In this document: in pieces, positions 43,901-56,438 of the stretch
How the letters are laid out: each line of letters opens with the position of its first letter
Position numbering within the stretch: the stretch's first letter is position 1
Source of the DNA: Cheiracanthium punctorium
Lineage: Eukaryota > Arthropoda > Arachnida > Araneae > Cheiracanthiidae
DNA length: 64,000 nucleotides
NCBI GenBank assembly: GCA_038373885.1
Contig: JAWZYV010012268.1
Location: forward strand, 124,001-188,000
Reading direction: 5' to 3'
Translations under genes and position numbers: made by a program
Notes under the pieces: generated by a model
Databases searched by the model: none
What the model was told of the DNA's origin: nothing
Seen by the model: only the letters and a program-made list of their open reading frames with translations

Positions 43901-46900
43901 GAAAAAGTTCTCTTCAATATGCAGGATGAACCATTTCTCACAGATTTCATAAAAGAAAGTCAATGTTATGTGTTGCAGCATACTTTGTTATTCCCAGGAG
44001 GTTGTATAGGTGCAGAATGTGACAAATCTGGAGATTAGTGGCAACCTTCCTGTCTGTAGATCTGTTTAATGGATCATCACAAAATCTCATTTTATAGCAT
44101 ACTAAACTGAAATGACAGTTTAAAATTTTAACATGCAATGACAGCTTTTTCTTGATTTTTTTTTTTTTTTTTTTTTTTTAAATACTTTTGCGAAAGTCAA
44201 AAAATATTATTTCAGCAATCAAAAATAGCGACTACGGTAACAGGAAAAATGCAATATACATATTATTCAGTATTTATCATTATATTTTTAATGCTTGTAG
44301 ATTATGATAATAAAACTTCATTTTGCAGGCGAAAAAAGAAAAGTGAGACTCTTAAGTTGTCTAATAAATAATAAAGACAGTTGTAAGTTTCTTTCTTTCC
44401 TTTACTTTCAAAAGTGTATGAGCCCTAATTTACATTTATGTTCCCTATCACTGTGGACTGTGTTGAAATTTTCTATTATTCAGCTTGTATGAATCAAAGC
44501 TTGTTTAGATGTGTAAGAAGACTTTACAAATTCATATACTTAGTAATTTATTGAGCATCTAATACAGTAGAGTATTATTTTTTGCTGTGAAAGTGTGCTT
44601 ATCTATATTATATGTATGTATTGAAGCTTTATTTTGTTGAATCACTATTTTGAATGATTTTTGCAATAATATTAGCTATTTCAAATATCAAGTGCAATTT
44701 ATTGAGAGAAAGGGATTTCTATTTCCCCTATAAACAGCTTTGTCTGTAGATATTTTTGTTAACTATAGCTTTTCTACTGCATTGCACTGCTATTGTTCAT
44801 AAATAAAAGCATGTATATTCTTGTCAGCTTAATTTTCGTGTCTGTTTATTAAAACTAGGTAAACCTTGTAAAGAGGGTCAGTTTAAGTGAAATGTCTACT
44901 TTTTTATGTTTTTACATTTGCAAGATCTTTAACATGAACCTCCTCATCTTGTAAAATTTTACCCAAGATTTACCAATAACTTTTTTGCTGAATGATAATT
45001 AAAATAACAGTATCTCTGGATCTAAACCTTGAATTATGAACTGTCATCTTTGATTAAATATGTCTCTTGGCAAATTAGTGAGAAACTATTATTCTTGAAT
45101 CAATTTATATAGAGGAACTTAAAATTCTTTTATTTCAATTCAAAAATGCTTTGTGTACATTGAATAATATTCTTTTTACAATCTGTATTTCAGTTCTCTC
45201 ACTTTAAGCATTCAAGTTTATGTGTAATGAATGATACTTTTATATCTTTTTCCCACCCTGCTTTTAAAAGTATTTTTGAGGAGTTTGCTATTTGTTGGCT
45301 GCTATGCTTGATACCTTTAGAACTGCGAAAAATGTGTTTTATGTTTCTTTAAAGATCTAGAAATGTTTTAATGAATGGATTTGGAAATTAGCAATCATGA
45401 TTTCTCCTTAATGTTCGGTAATATGTATCGCTTTTATATGTGTCTTGGCATAAACTATGTTTGAATATAAAGCTTTGGGTATATGCTTGTGATTTTTTAA
45501 ATGCATTTTCCCCTCCTATCACATGCTGATGAAAATGCGTTAGTGTTTATCAAATGCATGTGGTCAGTAAACTATTAGATCAACTGCTTTAAAAACTAAA
45601 GTTTGGGGGGGAAAAATCATTTTATGAAATTAAGAATGGCCGAAAATTGAAATTAACCCCCTAAACCATTTTTTCTTGTGCATGAAAGTAAATGCATACT
45701 GAAGCTTATTAATTGTAATTACTTTTTAGTTGTAGACTTGTGTTGCACACATATTACATAATGTATTTAAATGTAATAATGTGTTTAATTTTGTTTTTAA
45801 CTTTTAAAACATTTATGAAACATAAAAAAATATTATTATTTGGCATTTGAAACTAGAGTTATGTATATCTACATAGTTTTCTAAGTCAAGAATTATGGAA
45901 ATATTATGTCAAGAATGAAAAGTTATGTTTGTAACAAGGTTAGAAAACAAAAGTATAGATGTCAGTTTATCTAATACTTAAAGAAAGAAAAAAAAAAACT
46001 ATTTTTCCTATCTTGTATGTTTAATAATTTTGATTTTACTTCTAGCTACAAGTCAAATTCGATTCAGCTTTATTCTATGGAATTCATTGTTCTTACAATG
46101 CTGAATAGGAAATAAACTATAAATATAATTTTTAGACCTAAATAGTGTTTAACTGTATATAAAAAAAGTGCTGCTCTAAATGACCCTACTCATTTTCCTT
46201 GCTATTTTCTAAAAAGTAAAAATAAGCAAAATGTGTTTGTTTCCTTTGTTTCTTAAAAGAAGCATATTCTAGGTTGTATAATTTTTTTTTTTTTTTTTTT
46301 TTGTATTTTTATTTTAGAAATTAGAAAGCAAATTTATTTTTAAAATTACATTAAGGACACATGGAACATCTCGACGAATAAAAAAAGAGTAAAAGATTTA
46401 ACATCATGTATTTTATTTAAAAATAAGAGAAGGGAAATTTTTTGTACACAGTAAATATATACATTGTAGATCATACAAATATTTTCCAGGTTTTATCAAA
46501 TATCATTCAGATTCCATCTTGCCAGGACATTCACTTTTGCACCCCAGGGCACATGGTTGCAAAGATGTGGCTGGGCAATGTAGGTCTGGCCCCTCATTTG
46601 TGCTGTTGCACCACTGAGTTGGAGACACATGGATTACACATTAAAACTATTTTGTTGAGTTATTTTACTATGTTTGTTAACCTTGAACAGTGCTTGGCTT
46701 TAACCCTTATTTGAATGAACTTTAAATTACTTATTTTTGTTTCTCTAGATATCATTTGAAAATTTGCATTAAATTGGTTTTAAGGAATTCACTAAAAATA
46801 ATAATAGTTGCATTTAGTAAATACATCTGGTATTTATGTATGTTGCATTTTCTCTAATTGTGGTATCATTGTACTTATGAAGAAAATTTATTGGGAATGA

Positions 46901-48250
46901 TGAATTATTCACTAGTGAGGATTAAAAACAAGTATCTTGATTTTTTCTCTGCTGATTAAAAATGTCCACCTGTACAGCCCCTCGCATGTTATAGTGGATA
47001 GCTTTATCGTTCTCCATCAAGCAACAATGGTCTTACTAAAGTTTTATTGAATGCAAAAGAGAAGAATTTTATCATTTGTTTGTATCACAAAGTTTAAAAT
47101 GCTAAAGTCGGCTCTTTATCTTGGGAACATTGATTTTATGCAGTGGTTCACTTTGTGGTAGAGGCAAGTAAAAAAGAAAGGGGGGGGGGGTGGAACTGTT
47201 AAAAAAAAAAATAATTTTAGGAACTATGATTTATAAATGTTATGCCTTTATCTGTCATCTCACCTATTGATGAGGGTGAAAATTTTGAAACCATATTTAA
47301 GTTGATAGTAGAAGTTTTATTACAAAGTGAACAGAATAATTCTTCAAAATAAAAAGAGCTTGTTTTTTAATATTTAGGGTAAACATTTTATGAATAAGAG
47401 TAATCCCAGATAAGCTGACTTCCATTTATATTGTCCCCTAGAGAAAGTTTTGTCCAACATCATTGAATATTGCTTAAAAAAAATCATACATTCATTTCTT
47501 CAATGAAAAACTATAGAACAAACAGCATTTTGGGGGCATACATACACCTGTTATTTTTCTTAAAGTGTAATACTGTTTTATATATTTGAAAGAATGGTAT
47601 GATGTTTATAAACATGATACTTGCATTGTGCCAATATAAATGTTGTGACCCTTAAATTGTTATTATGAATACTGAAGTTTAATATTTAAAAAAAAAAATC
47701 TGGATTGCAGTGATGCTTGTTTCAGATTTTAATGTTGTGTATTTTTGGATGCTCTACTGTATTATGGAGTGCTAATTATGTTTGTAATATCAGTGCAATT
47801 GTTAAGTGCTATTATATTTTTAAGTTATATTTCATTTTCAGATGTTTTATTTCATTAATAACATTTGGTTGTAATATATTTTTTCTTTTTTGGTTATGTT
47901 TAAAGTAAATTTCATGTGCAAATTCAGTTGCTATTGTTATTTAAAGCTAGCTGCCATTGCATTAATAAAATATTTTAACCATTGTATATTTTTTAATTTG
48001 AATGGTGGTGCATATATATATATATAATATATACACACACATAGCTTATTGTATATTTTAATAAATTTTGTTGCTATTTTCATTATGTTGGGAAGTACTT
48101 TATGGAGATATATCTTTATTTATTTTGTTTTATTATAATTATGTGCTGGCACGTGTATAATAAATATTTTTGTTGTTTTGCAGTTCAATTTGTTGTGTAT
48201 TATTCTTTTTACATAGTAAATTTGAAAATAACTGCCTTTATTTTTCCTCT
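40948..48250 (+). other. FNDC3 3' UTR and AT-rich downstream sequence
   Basis: No open frame of note. Canonical AATAAA signals occur at 41444, 41984, 42145, 43087, 44802 and 47964, several followed by T/GT-rich tracts, so a short and one or more long 3' UTRs are possible. T-runs lie near 44158-44180 and 46282-46302, and an (AT)n(AC)n tract at 48013-48042. Where transcription ends cannot be told from sequence. Confidence 0.5.
41984..41989 (+). terminator. Candidate poly(A) signal AATAAA
   Basis: AATAAA about 1.04 kb after the FNDC3 stop, with downstream T/G-rich sequence. It is one of several candidates; 41444 is the first and 42145, 43087, 44802 and 47964 are later ones. Confidence 0.4.
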
Positions 48251-48253
48251 GAT

Positions 48254-49255
48254 TGACAATATGCAGTGTGCCCCACCGAAGTAAAACCATTCGAATTGTG
48301 TGCCGCAAAAATGTATTTTCAAGGAAACATCTCGCTGTTTGCCCTGCCTGGGCAGGATAAAAAAATAAATGTGCAAAAGAAGAGAGAAAAGTGTCCTGCT
48401 GAAATAAAGCCAGTACTAGTCAATATATTCGTAATGTTTACATGTGACTTAGAGTAACTAATGTGGGGGTAGCATTTACCAATCCTTGGAGGACAGTAAC
48501 ATCAATATTATCCCAGTGCTCAATGATGGCGGCCTACAATTCTGCCTTACACTGAGAATGTCTAACCTTTGCATATCCATCCTACTGAGTGTACCCCATG
48601 CATTTTCTTGGGAATTGAGATCAAGTGGAAAGGGAAGGACATTTCATGACATACACCCCATTATCGAAAAACCATTCTCAGGAGGATTTTGGAGTGTGAA
48701 TGAGTACGTTGTAATGGTGGAAAATTAAACTTCGCACATTACTCTTTCTGCAAATGACAGTAAACTGGTTTCTAGCATTTCTTGGTAATCAGTAGCTTTT
48801 ATATGGCCCAAGGAAAAAGCCAAGTTAAGTTTACCACCAAATAAAGCCTCCACCTTCTTGTCTTATGGAGATTTCCTCTTGTCATATCAATAGAATGCAA
48901 CATTGTGTCGGCAATCCATTTTTTCCCCCCCATCCGAGTTGGTAACCCCACATCACTAGTCCTTCCAGGTTTGATGATATTTGGCCAAATGTACTCTTTG
49001 CTTGTGGATAATGTTCAGGAGCTATTGATTCTTCTCCAAAGGACAAAATACTTCGTTTTAACTATACCTGTTACAGATAGCCTGCAGCACAGTCTCTTGG
49101 TAGAAATGTTAACTAAATTTGAAATTTGGAGGGATTTCCTTGATTTCCTAAGCATAAGGCTGCAAACAATACATATCTATCACAATCTGTTCTTTTGTTT
49201 TTTTTTTTTTTTTTTAACTTTCAAAATCCAGCAGTCATTTTTGGGACACCCGGTA
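48254..49255 (-). pseudogene. Tc1-like transposon relic
   Basis: The right end read on the minus strand is ATATACCGGGTGTCCC, a common Tc1-type terminus; a decayed partner 'tatgcagtgtgccccac' lies near 48260. Minus-strand translation in several frames shows FHHYNVLIHTPKSS (second Asp decayed in the F.QDNAPIHTA box), EWFFDNGVYVMKCPSLS and LDLNSQENAWGTLSR (the SPDLNPIEN.W block with the third catalytic position). Stops and frameshifts throughout; a T-run interrupts the right side at 49198-49216. Confidence 0.7.
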
Positions 49256-49460
49256 TATCTTCATTAGAAATACAGTAGAGAGCAAGAAATCCACACAGCT
49301 TGGGACCATGGTTTGTGCAGATTTTGTTGATTTCAGGACATAAATGTTAAATTATTACATAATTTCTTTACAATTTTTTTTCAATTAATTTTCAATTTTC
49401 TGAGAAGTTTCAAATTTTATATTAAGCCGAATGCTTAATTCTCCTTAATATATTATCATA

Positions 49461-50882
49461 CTAGCTGAAGTACCCGTCCTTGATGGGTTAGTACTGAATG
49501 CAAATTTCCAAAAAGCAAGAACTTTCGTCAGCATTGTAGGAGTACACAGAATGGATATAGTATGTTGCCAAAGTATAGGAAGCGAAGTTATAATTTTTAT
49601 GTATTGTTAAAATATTACAGGTTAGAGAGTAACTAATATCATTTCATTTGCTTTAGTCGTAATTATGTGATGCGTGAACGAATATTTATGCATATTGAAA
49701 TAATTTTCTCAAAATCTAATCAATATTTTTGAAAAATTGGAAGTCTAGAATTTAAGTTGAGTGACAACCTATCATGTCACCCAATTTCGTTTCTCATTCC
49801 CTGCAGTTTTTATTTCGTGATGCTGGAACAAAATTTCAGCATTTTAAAACGATTTTCACAAAATCTAAAAATGTAATCAAAATATTTTAAAAATTCAAAG
49901 CCTATAAATTAAGATTAGCAACTACCTATCATATCACTAAATTACGTATTAGTCGTTATTACATGATGTTTGAAGAAGTGTAAACATTGAGAGAATTTTC
50001 ACAAAATCTCAAAATCTAATAAAAATGTTTAAAAAATTGGACACCTATAGTTTACGTTGAGCAACCATCTATCATGTGACCAAATTTCATATCATTTGCT
50101 TAGGTCGTTATTACGTAATGCGTGAACAAAAATTCACTCAGTTTGAAACTATTTTTGCAAAATCCCAAAATCTGATCGATTTTTTTTTTTAAAGATGCTT
50201 ATAGTTTAAGGTGAGTGGCCACCCATCATTTCACCAAATACCATTTTTTCACCTTTGCAGTTATTACGTGATGTGCGAATGCAAATTTACGCAGTTTGAA
50301 ACAATTTTCGAAGAACCTCAAAATCTAATCAAGATTTTTTAAAAATTCGACGACAGTGTTTTAAGTTGAGTGAGCACCTATCATGACACCAAATGTCGTT
50401 TCAATCGCTTCAGTGGTTTTTACGTGATGCTCGAACACGAATTTACGCAGTTTAAAACGATTTTTGCAAAATCCCAAAATCTAATCAATATTTTTTTTAA
50501 ATTCGACGCCTATGTTTTAAGTTGAGTGACCACCTATCATGACACCAAATGTCATTTCCATGCTTCAGTCGTTTTTATGTGATGCTTGAACACAAATTTA
50601 CGCAGTTTGAAAGGTTTTTCACAAAATCTCAAAATCCAATCAAGATTTTTTTTTTAAATTCGACGACTACTTTTTAAGTTGAGTGACCACCTATCATGAC
50701 ACCCAATTTCATATCATTCCCTTCAGTCGTTTTTACGTGATGCTTGAACAAAAAAAGCGTCACGGACAGACAAACTTTTAGGGTCGCACCAGATTCCCGG
50801 GTTCTTGAAACGGATAGAAATCACAAAATTTTTGAATTCGAAGAAATGTACAGACAAGTCTAATTTTTTTTATATAGATTGA
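49461..50882 (-). repeat. CTAGCTG-family repeat with 7 tandem units of about 155 bp
   Basis: Starts 'actagctgaagtacccgtccttgatggg'. The landmark 'tatcat' recurs at 49770, 49927, 50070, 50224, 50379, 50535 and 50692 (spacing 143-157). Each unit reads 'agttgagtgaccacctatcatgacaccaaatttc...cttcagtcgtttttacgtgatgc.tgaaca.aaatttacgcagtttgaaacgattttcacaaaatctcaaaatctaatcaa'. It ends 'cacggacagacaaac...tatatagatt'. Confidence 0.75.
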
Positions 50883-53265
50883 GCAGAGTACAACTACAAT
50901 GAAATAAAAACACAATCAGAAGTATTTCATTTATATTTTCACACTAGCTGAAGTACCCGTTCTTCGCACGGGAATGAATGGACTTTTTGATATTACGATT
51001 TGTGGTGATTACTATTCATTGTAATAAACAGATATAGCAAAGTGGATATCGCGTTATATTGTGTCCAATAATCATGCATACCGAATTGCAAGGCAATCGT
51101 TTGTACGGTGCAGAAGGCCATGCGGCGTAGCGCAATCTAGTGGCGAGTTTTAGCAAAACGGATACGGCGAAAATATTTTTCGCATTCAGATATCGATGTA
51201 TACGAATTTTCATGACTATCGGCTGGACAGTCCTGAAGTTCATGTGTTGACACGACATCTAGTGGTAAGTTATAGAAAAATGGATAGCGCCAAACTCTTC
51301 CCCGTGTTCAAATATCTATGTATACCTATTTTCATAGCAATTATTTGCACAGTCAAGAAGTGATACACTGCAGAGCCATCTGTGGTTCAATAAAGTAATG
51401 ATTTGCTACAGCGCCATCAAGTGGCGAGTTATAGCAAAATGGATAACGCCAAAATATTCTCATTGTTCAAATAGCTATGTATACTGATTTTCATAGCGAC
51501 CGTGTTCAACTATCTATGTATACCAATTTTCATAACGATCATTTGCACAGTCAAGAAGTGATACACTGCAGGGCCATCTAGTAGTTAATTAAAGTAATGA
51601 TTTGCTACAGCGCCGTCAAGTGGCGAGTTATAGCAAAATGGATAACGCCAAAATATTCTCATTGTTCAAATAGCTATGTATACTGATTTTCATAGCGACC
51701 GTTTGAATGGTCAAGAATTTGGCCTGCTGCAGCGTCATCTAGTGGCGAGTTAAAATAATAATGCATTGCAGTGTCATCTAGTGGTGAGTAACATCAAAAG
51801 GAGCGCAGTTAGAATATATTCTTCGTGCTCAAATGTGTAAGTATAAAAAATTTTATGCCGATCGGTCGAACGGTATAGAAGTTGATGCTTTGCAGCGTCA
51901 TTTAGAGGCAAGTTACAGCAAAATGGATATTGAAAAATATTCTCCGTGTTCTAATATTCGCGTGTACCAAATTTCATCGAAAACGGTTGGACGATATTCG
52001 CATAGCAAACGGCTAAACAGAATAGAATTCAACGTTCATAGCGACCAAACTGCGGCACCAAGTGGCAAGTTAAGAAAACGGATAGCATAAAAACCTTCTC
52101 CATCATAAAAGACTTAGGTGAACCAAATTTCATCGTGCAACGGTGCTCAACCGGGGCCGCCGCGAAAGACGGCTTCTCTTTCATGGGCCCGGAACACTGG
52201 TTTTGTCACGTGACCGTAAGCGATCGCTCTGGCCATCGCTGTCCTTTTAAATAATTGCTTAAGTCCCACTTCCTTTTAATTTTGTAATCAGACAAGAAAT
52301 TAAATAAATGTTAAGGCGGTAGTTTTTTTTTTGTTTCTTTTCTGCAATCACTGTGAGGGTGATTGGAAAAAAAAATTGTCATCATTCATGGGAGAAATAT
52401 TTTTAGCAAAAAAGAAAATAGGGATACATCACTTTAAATGAAAAATAATTTAATGAGTTATTTTCGCATAGTAATAATAACAACAACAATAAATATTAGA
52501 CAACTTGATTCATTTAAATTGGTGTGCTATAAAATTATATTCTAATTATATATGCTTAAAATATACATATATTTTTTAAAAATATTTGGATAATAAATGA
52601 AAATAATTATCATAATACTGTTTACGTTTACTTAGGATTCAATACTTGAATTCTTCAAACTATATGGTAAAGCATATACTTCAATTTTGCAGTTTTTATA
52701 TCTAACAGATATATTTTAATTCATATTTTTAACAATCTTAATTTTAAATATTTGTAAAATTTTGGTTCTCAATGTGCTAAAGCATTTCGAGAAAATTTCT
52801 ATATTACGACAAAATACTATCACAACATTGAATTTCAGAATAGTGAGCATGATTTAGCTCTGAAACTAATTATGTTACTACAATAAATGTTTTCCTTTTG
52901 ATTGCTCCAGTTGAAAGCATTAAACTTAAGTAAAAAGTACAGATATTAAACTAACTTTTTAAACAGAATATTTACAGAACTTGCTCAAATTTTAAAACTT
53001 CCTATGCAGCAATTTAGGAACGAATTTACATCATAAACTCTTTATTCTTGAGCATAATAATATCAAATATATTTAAAAAGGGCATAAACATTTATGACCT
53101 TAAAATATTAAATTAATTATTAGAAAGAAAAATGCACTTACTATGTTTCACACATTGTTGATAAAAATAATCCGGATGACTTAGAATCATAAAAATTTTA
53201 GAAACTCTATAAAAAAAAATTATGTACATAATACTGATATATATAAAAACATCAAATTATAAATT

Positions 53266-54255
53266 TCATTCACACAAATTGCTGGTATTTGACGATAGAA
53301 TTGCTAGCTTTCGTTTTCTTGTTTTATTATGTGATGCTGCATCATTTTTGAAGTTTGAATAATTGTTCAAAAAAATGTTCAAAAAATATGGAATACATTT
53401 CACTCCCAAATCAATCTTTGGCCTTTTACAAATTGAGCAGCAACCGTTCATCACATCAAATTCATCCAGTTTCTTAGTGATGACAATTTTCAAAATGTTC
53501 TTAATATTTTTTTGATGCAGTAAATTTTCATTGCTTTCTTGTAAGAGTGCTTTAAAAATTTTAAAGCAAACAAGAAATATTTTTACCATATCTGAATGAG
53601 GATATGTTAAATTTCCTCTGTCAACAAACATAAAATATTTTTCTATATCTTCATTTTCTTCAAACAGCATTCTTTTGTGTGTGGATATGGAATTGCAACA
53701 TGATATACACTGCAGTTGTTGTTTGACTTTAAATATTCCACAAATAAGTATGAATAATGGTATATTATTCTCTTCATCTTCAGAGAAAGAGAAAAAATCT
53801 ATACCTTTAAAATCAATATCCATATCCAAATCAGCTTCCTCAGTCTCTTCATGAAAGTCATAAAGAAAATTTGTTATAGAAAAATTTCCAAACTGAGAAA
53901 AATGTAATTCGATTAAGCTTTTAACACGTAGTTTTTTTTCTGATCTTAGTACCTGTTGTACTGTGACATTATAATTTGCACCATTAAGCTGTCGGTACTG
54001 TCCAAATCGCACTTCCAATGGATCAGTTTGGTATTTCCCAGTTAAAACATACTTACTTTTCAATTCATTGAGTTGATGTAATATTATCTCTTTTATAATT
54101 TTAGTTGTGTGCATAAAAGCAAAAAATGTTTCATCAGATAATTTTCCACTTTTCCGGTGTTTGCTATTAACCTTTAATTTATGCCATGCTTCCGGCCATT
54201 TAACACAATTATCCAAGAATGATAATCGGCTATCACTTGTTGAGGAAAATGGTAT
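53266..54255 (-). pseudogene. P-type transposase, C-terminal part
   Basis: 316 residues from the first Met, with coherent coding extending upstream to about 54255 (IPFSSTSDSRLSFLDNCVKW). Key block: DPLEVRFGQYRQLNGANYNVT, matching the P/THAP9 motif in which the Glu is the last catalytic residue. Also present are a Cys pair region (QCISCCN) and CCSICKRPKID. A frameshift near 54255 separates it from the upstream piece. It is THAP9/P-like rather than Drosophila P by general appearance; this is judged from motifs only. Confidence 0.8.
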
Positions 54256-54278
54256 GGCATCGTTATCCAGCTGCTAAT

Positions 54279-55049
54279 CTAAATAATCACCACATCTAAA
54301 TTTTTTATATTCATAATTTTCCACCATTTATTTATTATTTCCAAAAAATGTATGGTTTCATGAAAACGTGTTTCATTCTGCATCTTTAATGCACTCACAT
54401 TTGTGTCATGAAAAATTCGTAAACACAGAGCAACATTTTGACGCTCTAAATTACTCGGATATAAGGCTTTAGACGTTAACTTCGGAGCGTATTTCACAAT
54501 GGAGTTTTCTTCTTTTGAGTGGAGCTCCCTCAAATCACTTAGTTGAGCGTGTAGTATTTCTTCGTGATTTTCAAAAGACACATATGTAAGAGTTGTGTTC
54601 TCTGTTTGCTGGTTTATCCAATTATTGCGTATGCATTTTAAAATGTGTACACTGTCAAAAAGTAAAAATATTTTCTTTGTAGGATAAATTGGGTTAACAA
54701 TATAGCTTTCAAGGTTTCCACCACATAACGAACTCAACATATTTCGATTAACTCTGTTATTATCTGTGATTATTGATGTTATTATGAAACCACTATTTTG
54801 GATAATATCAATAACAGTTCTCGTAATTGAGTGAAGCTCATTTGCAGTTATGTTGCAAACTGGAACGAAAGCAACAACATCTTTGTTTTTGGAGTACAAT
54901 GAAGTAATCATAAAAGTTTGTACTCCAGTGGCTTGAATTAAATTTTTATTTATGCTCATGCCACTGAGCGAATTCGACCCAAAGTCTATTGATGGTCTGA
55001 CTATGATTTCATCAATTAATAAATTTACATTTAATTCATGATTTTTCAC
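54279..55049 (-). pseudogene. P-type transposase, RNase H-like catalytic core
   Basis: 256 residues. LLIDEIIVRPSID carries the first catalytic Asp (DEI box), FIITSIITDNNRVNRNML the second Asp, and FLLFDSVHILKCIRNNW is the FD..H..K..RNN motif of P/THAP9 transposases. It joins the downstream piece by a frameshift and the upstream piece by another at about 55045, where both frames overlap by a few codons. Confidence 0.85.
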
Positions 55050-55374
55050 TTTTTGTTCTCAAATATTTATCGTATTCTTTTGATTTACTGAAAGAGTTCA
55101 GTGAAAAATTAGAAGAAAGTTTTCTAAAATTAAAATACCTTTCACTAGGTAAACACAAAATGTTACCTTCACGCAGCTCTTTATAACATCCTGACGATTT
55201 TACATAAAGAATGAATGCCCATGAGAGCATAAAAGAGCTGTATCTTCGAGCACACAAATTAAGAGAAGATAACACAATTTGTTCATGAAAGAACTTTAAA
55301 TTTTGGATGTTGTTTTCGGATTCGTTGATATTAATATAATTTTCAAGCAGTTCCATTATTTGATCCAACTCCAT
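55036..55374 (-). pseudogene. P-type transposase, N-terminal remnant
   Basis: 112 residues including RYSSFMLSWAFILYVKSSG and CYKELREGNILCLPSERYFN, the conserved helix and LPS box before the catalytic core. No THAP zinc finger (C-x2-4-C-x35-50-C-x2-H) was found upstream, so the DNA-binding part is missing or beyond recognition. Confidence 0.75.
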
Positions 55375-55654
55375 TGGTATGCTACTTGAATTTTCTCCTA
55401 AATTGTCAAATAGGTAATTAAATTATGAATTTGCGATTAATGCAATGCGCTTAGAAAGTCGCGGAATTGGAATGTAGAAATTTGACAAGAAACGGGTTCC
55501 AAACAGAATTTCTCCCTAACCGGGAGAGAAAGCTGTAGATCCAGATCGCTTAGCATGACGTCATCGGAGTAGTAAACGGTAAGGTTCCGGGCCCATAGAA
55601 GAGAAACCGTCTTACGGTTTCTCTTCTATGCGGCGGCCCCGGCTCAACGGTGCT

Positions 55655-56438
55655 GGAGTTTTTCAACCTCATAAACACATACCAACATTCATTTTTATCT
55701 ATAGCCAGTGTTATTATATATACCAGTCTCAAATAAAATCCAGTTTCAAATCTAAGCCTCGCCAAAGTGCCAACATACGCCATTTCGCAAGAGTTTTTTC
55801 AGGGAATCATTCGAAGCATTGACTTAGCAGCAATCAATATGGGAAATGGTTCGACTGCCAAAGAGTAGCACGCATTTATTTGAAAATTGGAATCCCTTAA
55901 TACAGCCGATTTTTTTTTAAATTATCAACTATAATGTGTTTTATTCATCGTTACTCCGATGTACTAAATGAGAAGACTTCAATTTTCTGAAATTTGGCGG
56001 AATTCCCCCAACTTAAATCAATGTACTCAATTGGCGAGAATTCTGGAGATAGATCGCTTGAAATTCCTTAATAACTGCATTATTTCTTCACGGATCATTA
56101 AAATTTAACGCTGTACTCTAATAAAACCTTTGCACTTGTTTTCAAAAATCTATTTCCTTAAGCTTTCAATAAATTGCGCCAAGCCGAAAACTGTGCAAAC
56201 CGCTAGAACTCACTTACTCAAAATCCATATTTCAGCCATTTTATTTTTTCGCCAAACTAAAATTTACACATTAGCCTCGGAAATCTTCAATTCTTATTGT
56301 TTTGCGTGTAAAGCATTACATTCCTGCTATGATTTCCCATGCACACGATATTATAATTTTAAAAAAAATAACCTTATGAATATAAACTAACAAAAAAAAA
56401 TCATTATTATTCTTTTATTTTTACTTCGAGAATTTAAA
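55655..56438. other. Continuation of the split repeat, no gene
   Basis: AT-rich repeat sequence right of the P element ('ggagtttttcaacctcataaacacataccaacattc...'). No frame with family resemblance. Confidence 0.4.

Larger units (their letters stand above)
52148..55644 (-). mobile_element. P-superfamily DNA transposon, 3.5 kb
   Basis: Flanked by identical CAACGGTGCT (52138-52147 and 55645-55654), which contains the 8 bp duplication expected for P elements. The GC-rich inverted ends share CCGGGGCCGCCGC, GGGCCCGGAAC and a subterminal TAAGCGATC. The ends enclose hairpins (right: perfect 16 bp stem with CTT loop, 55597-55631). It encodes a broken THAP9/P-like transposase on the minus strand. 52210-53265 and 55375-55600 are non-coding as far as can be seen. 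Confidence 0.8.

Noticed and set aside
49770..50700. Regularly spaced repeats resembling a CRISPR array
   Set aside because: The unit is 155 bp, diverged, with no repeat/spacer distinction, and the genome is eukaryotic.
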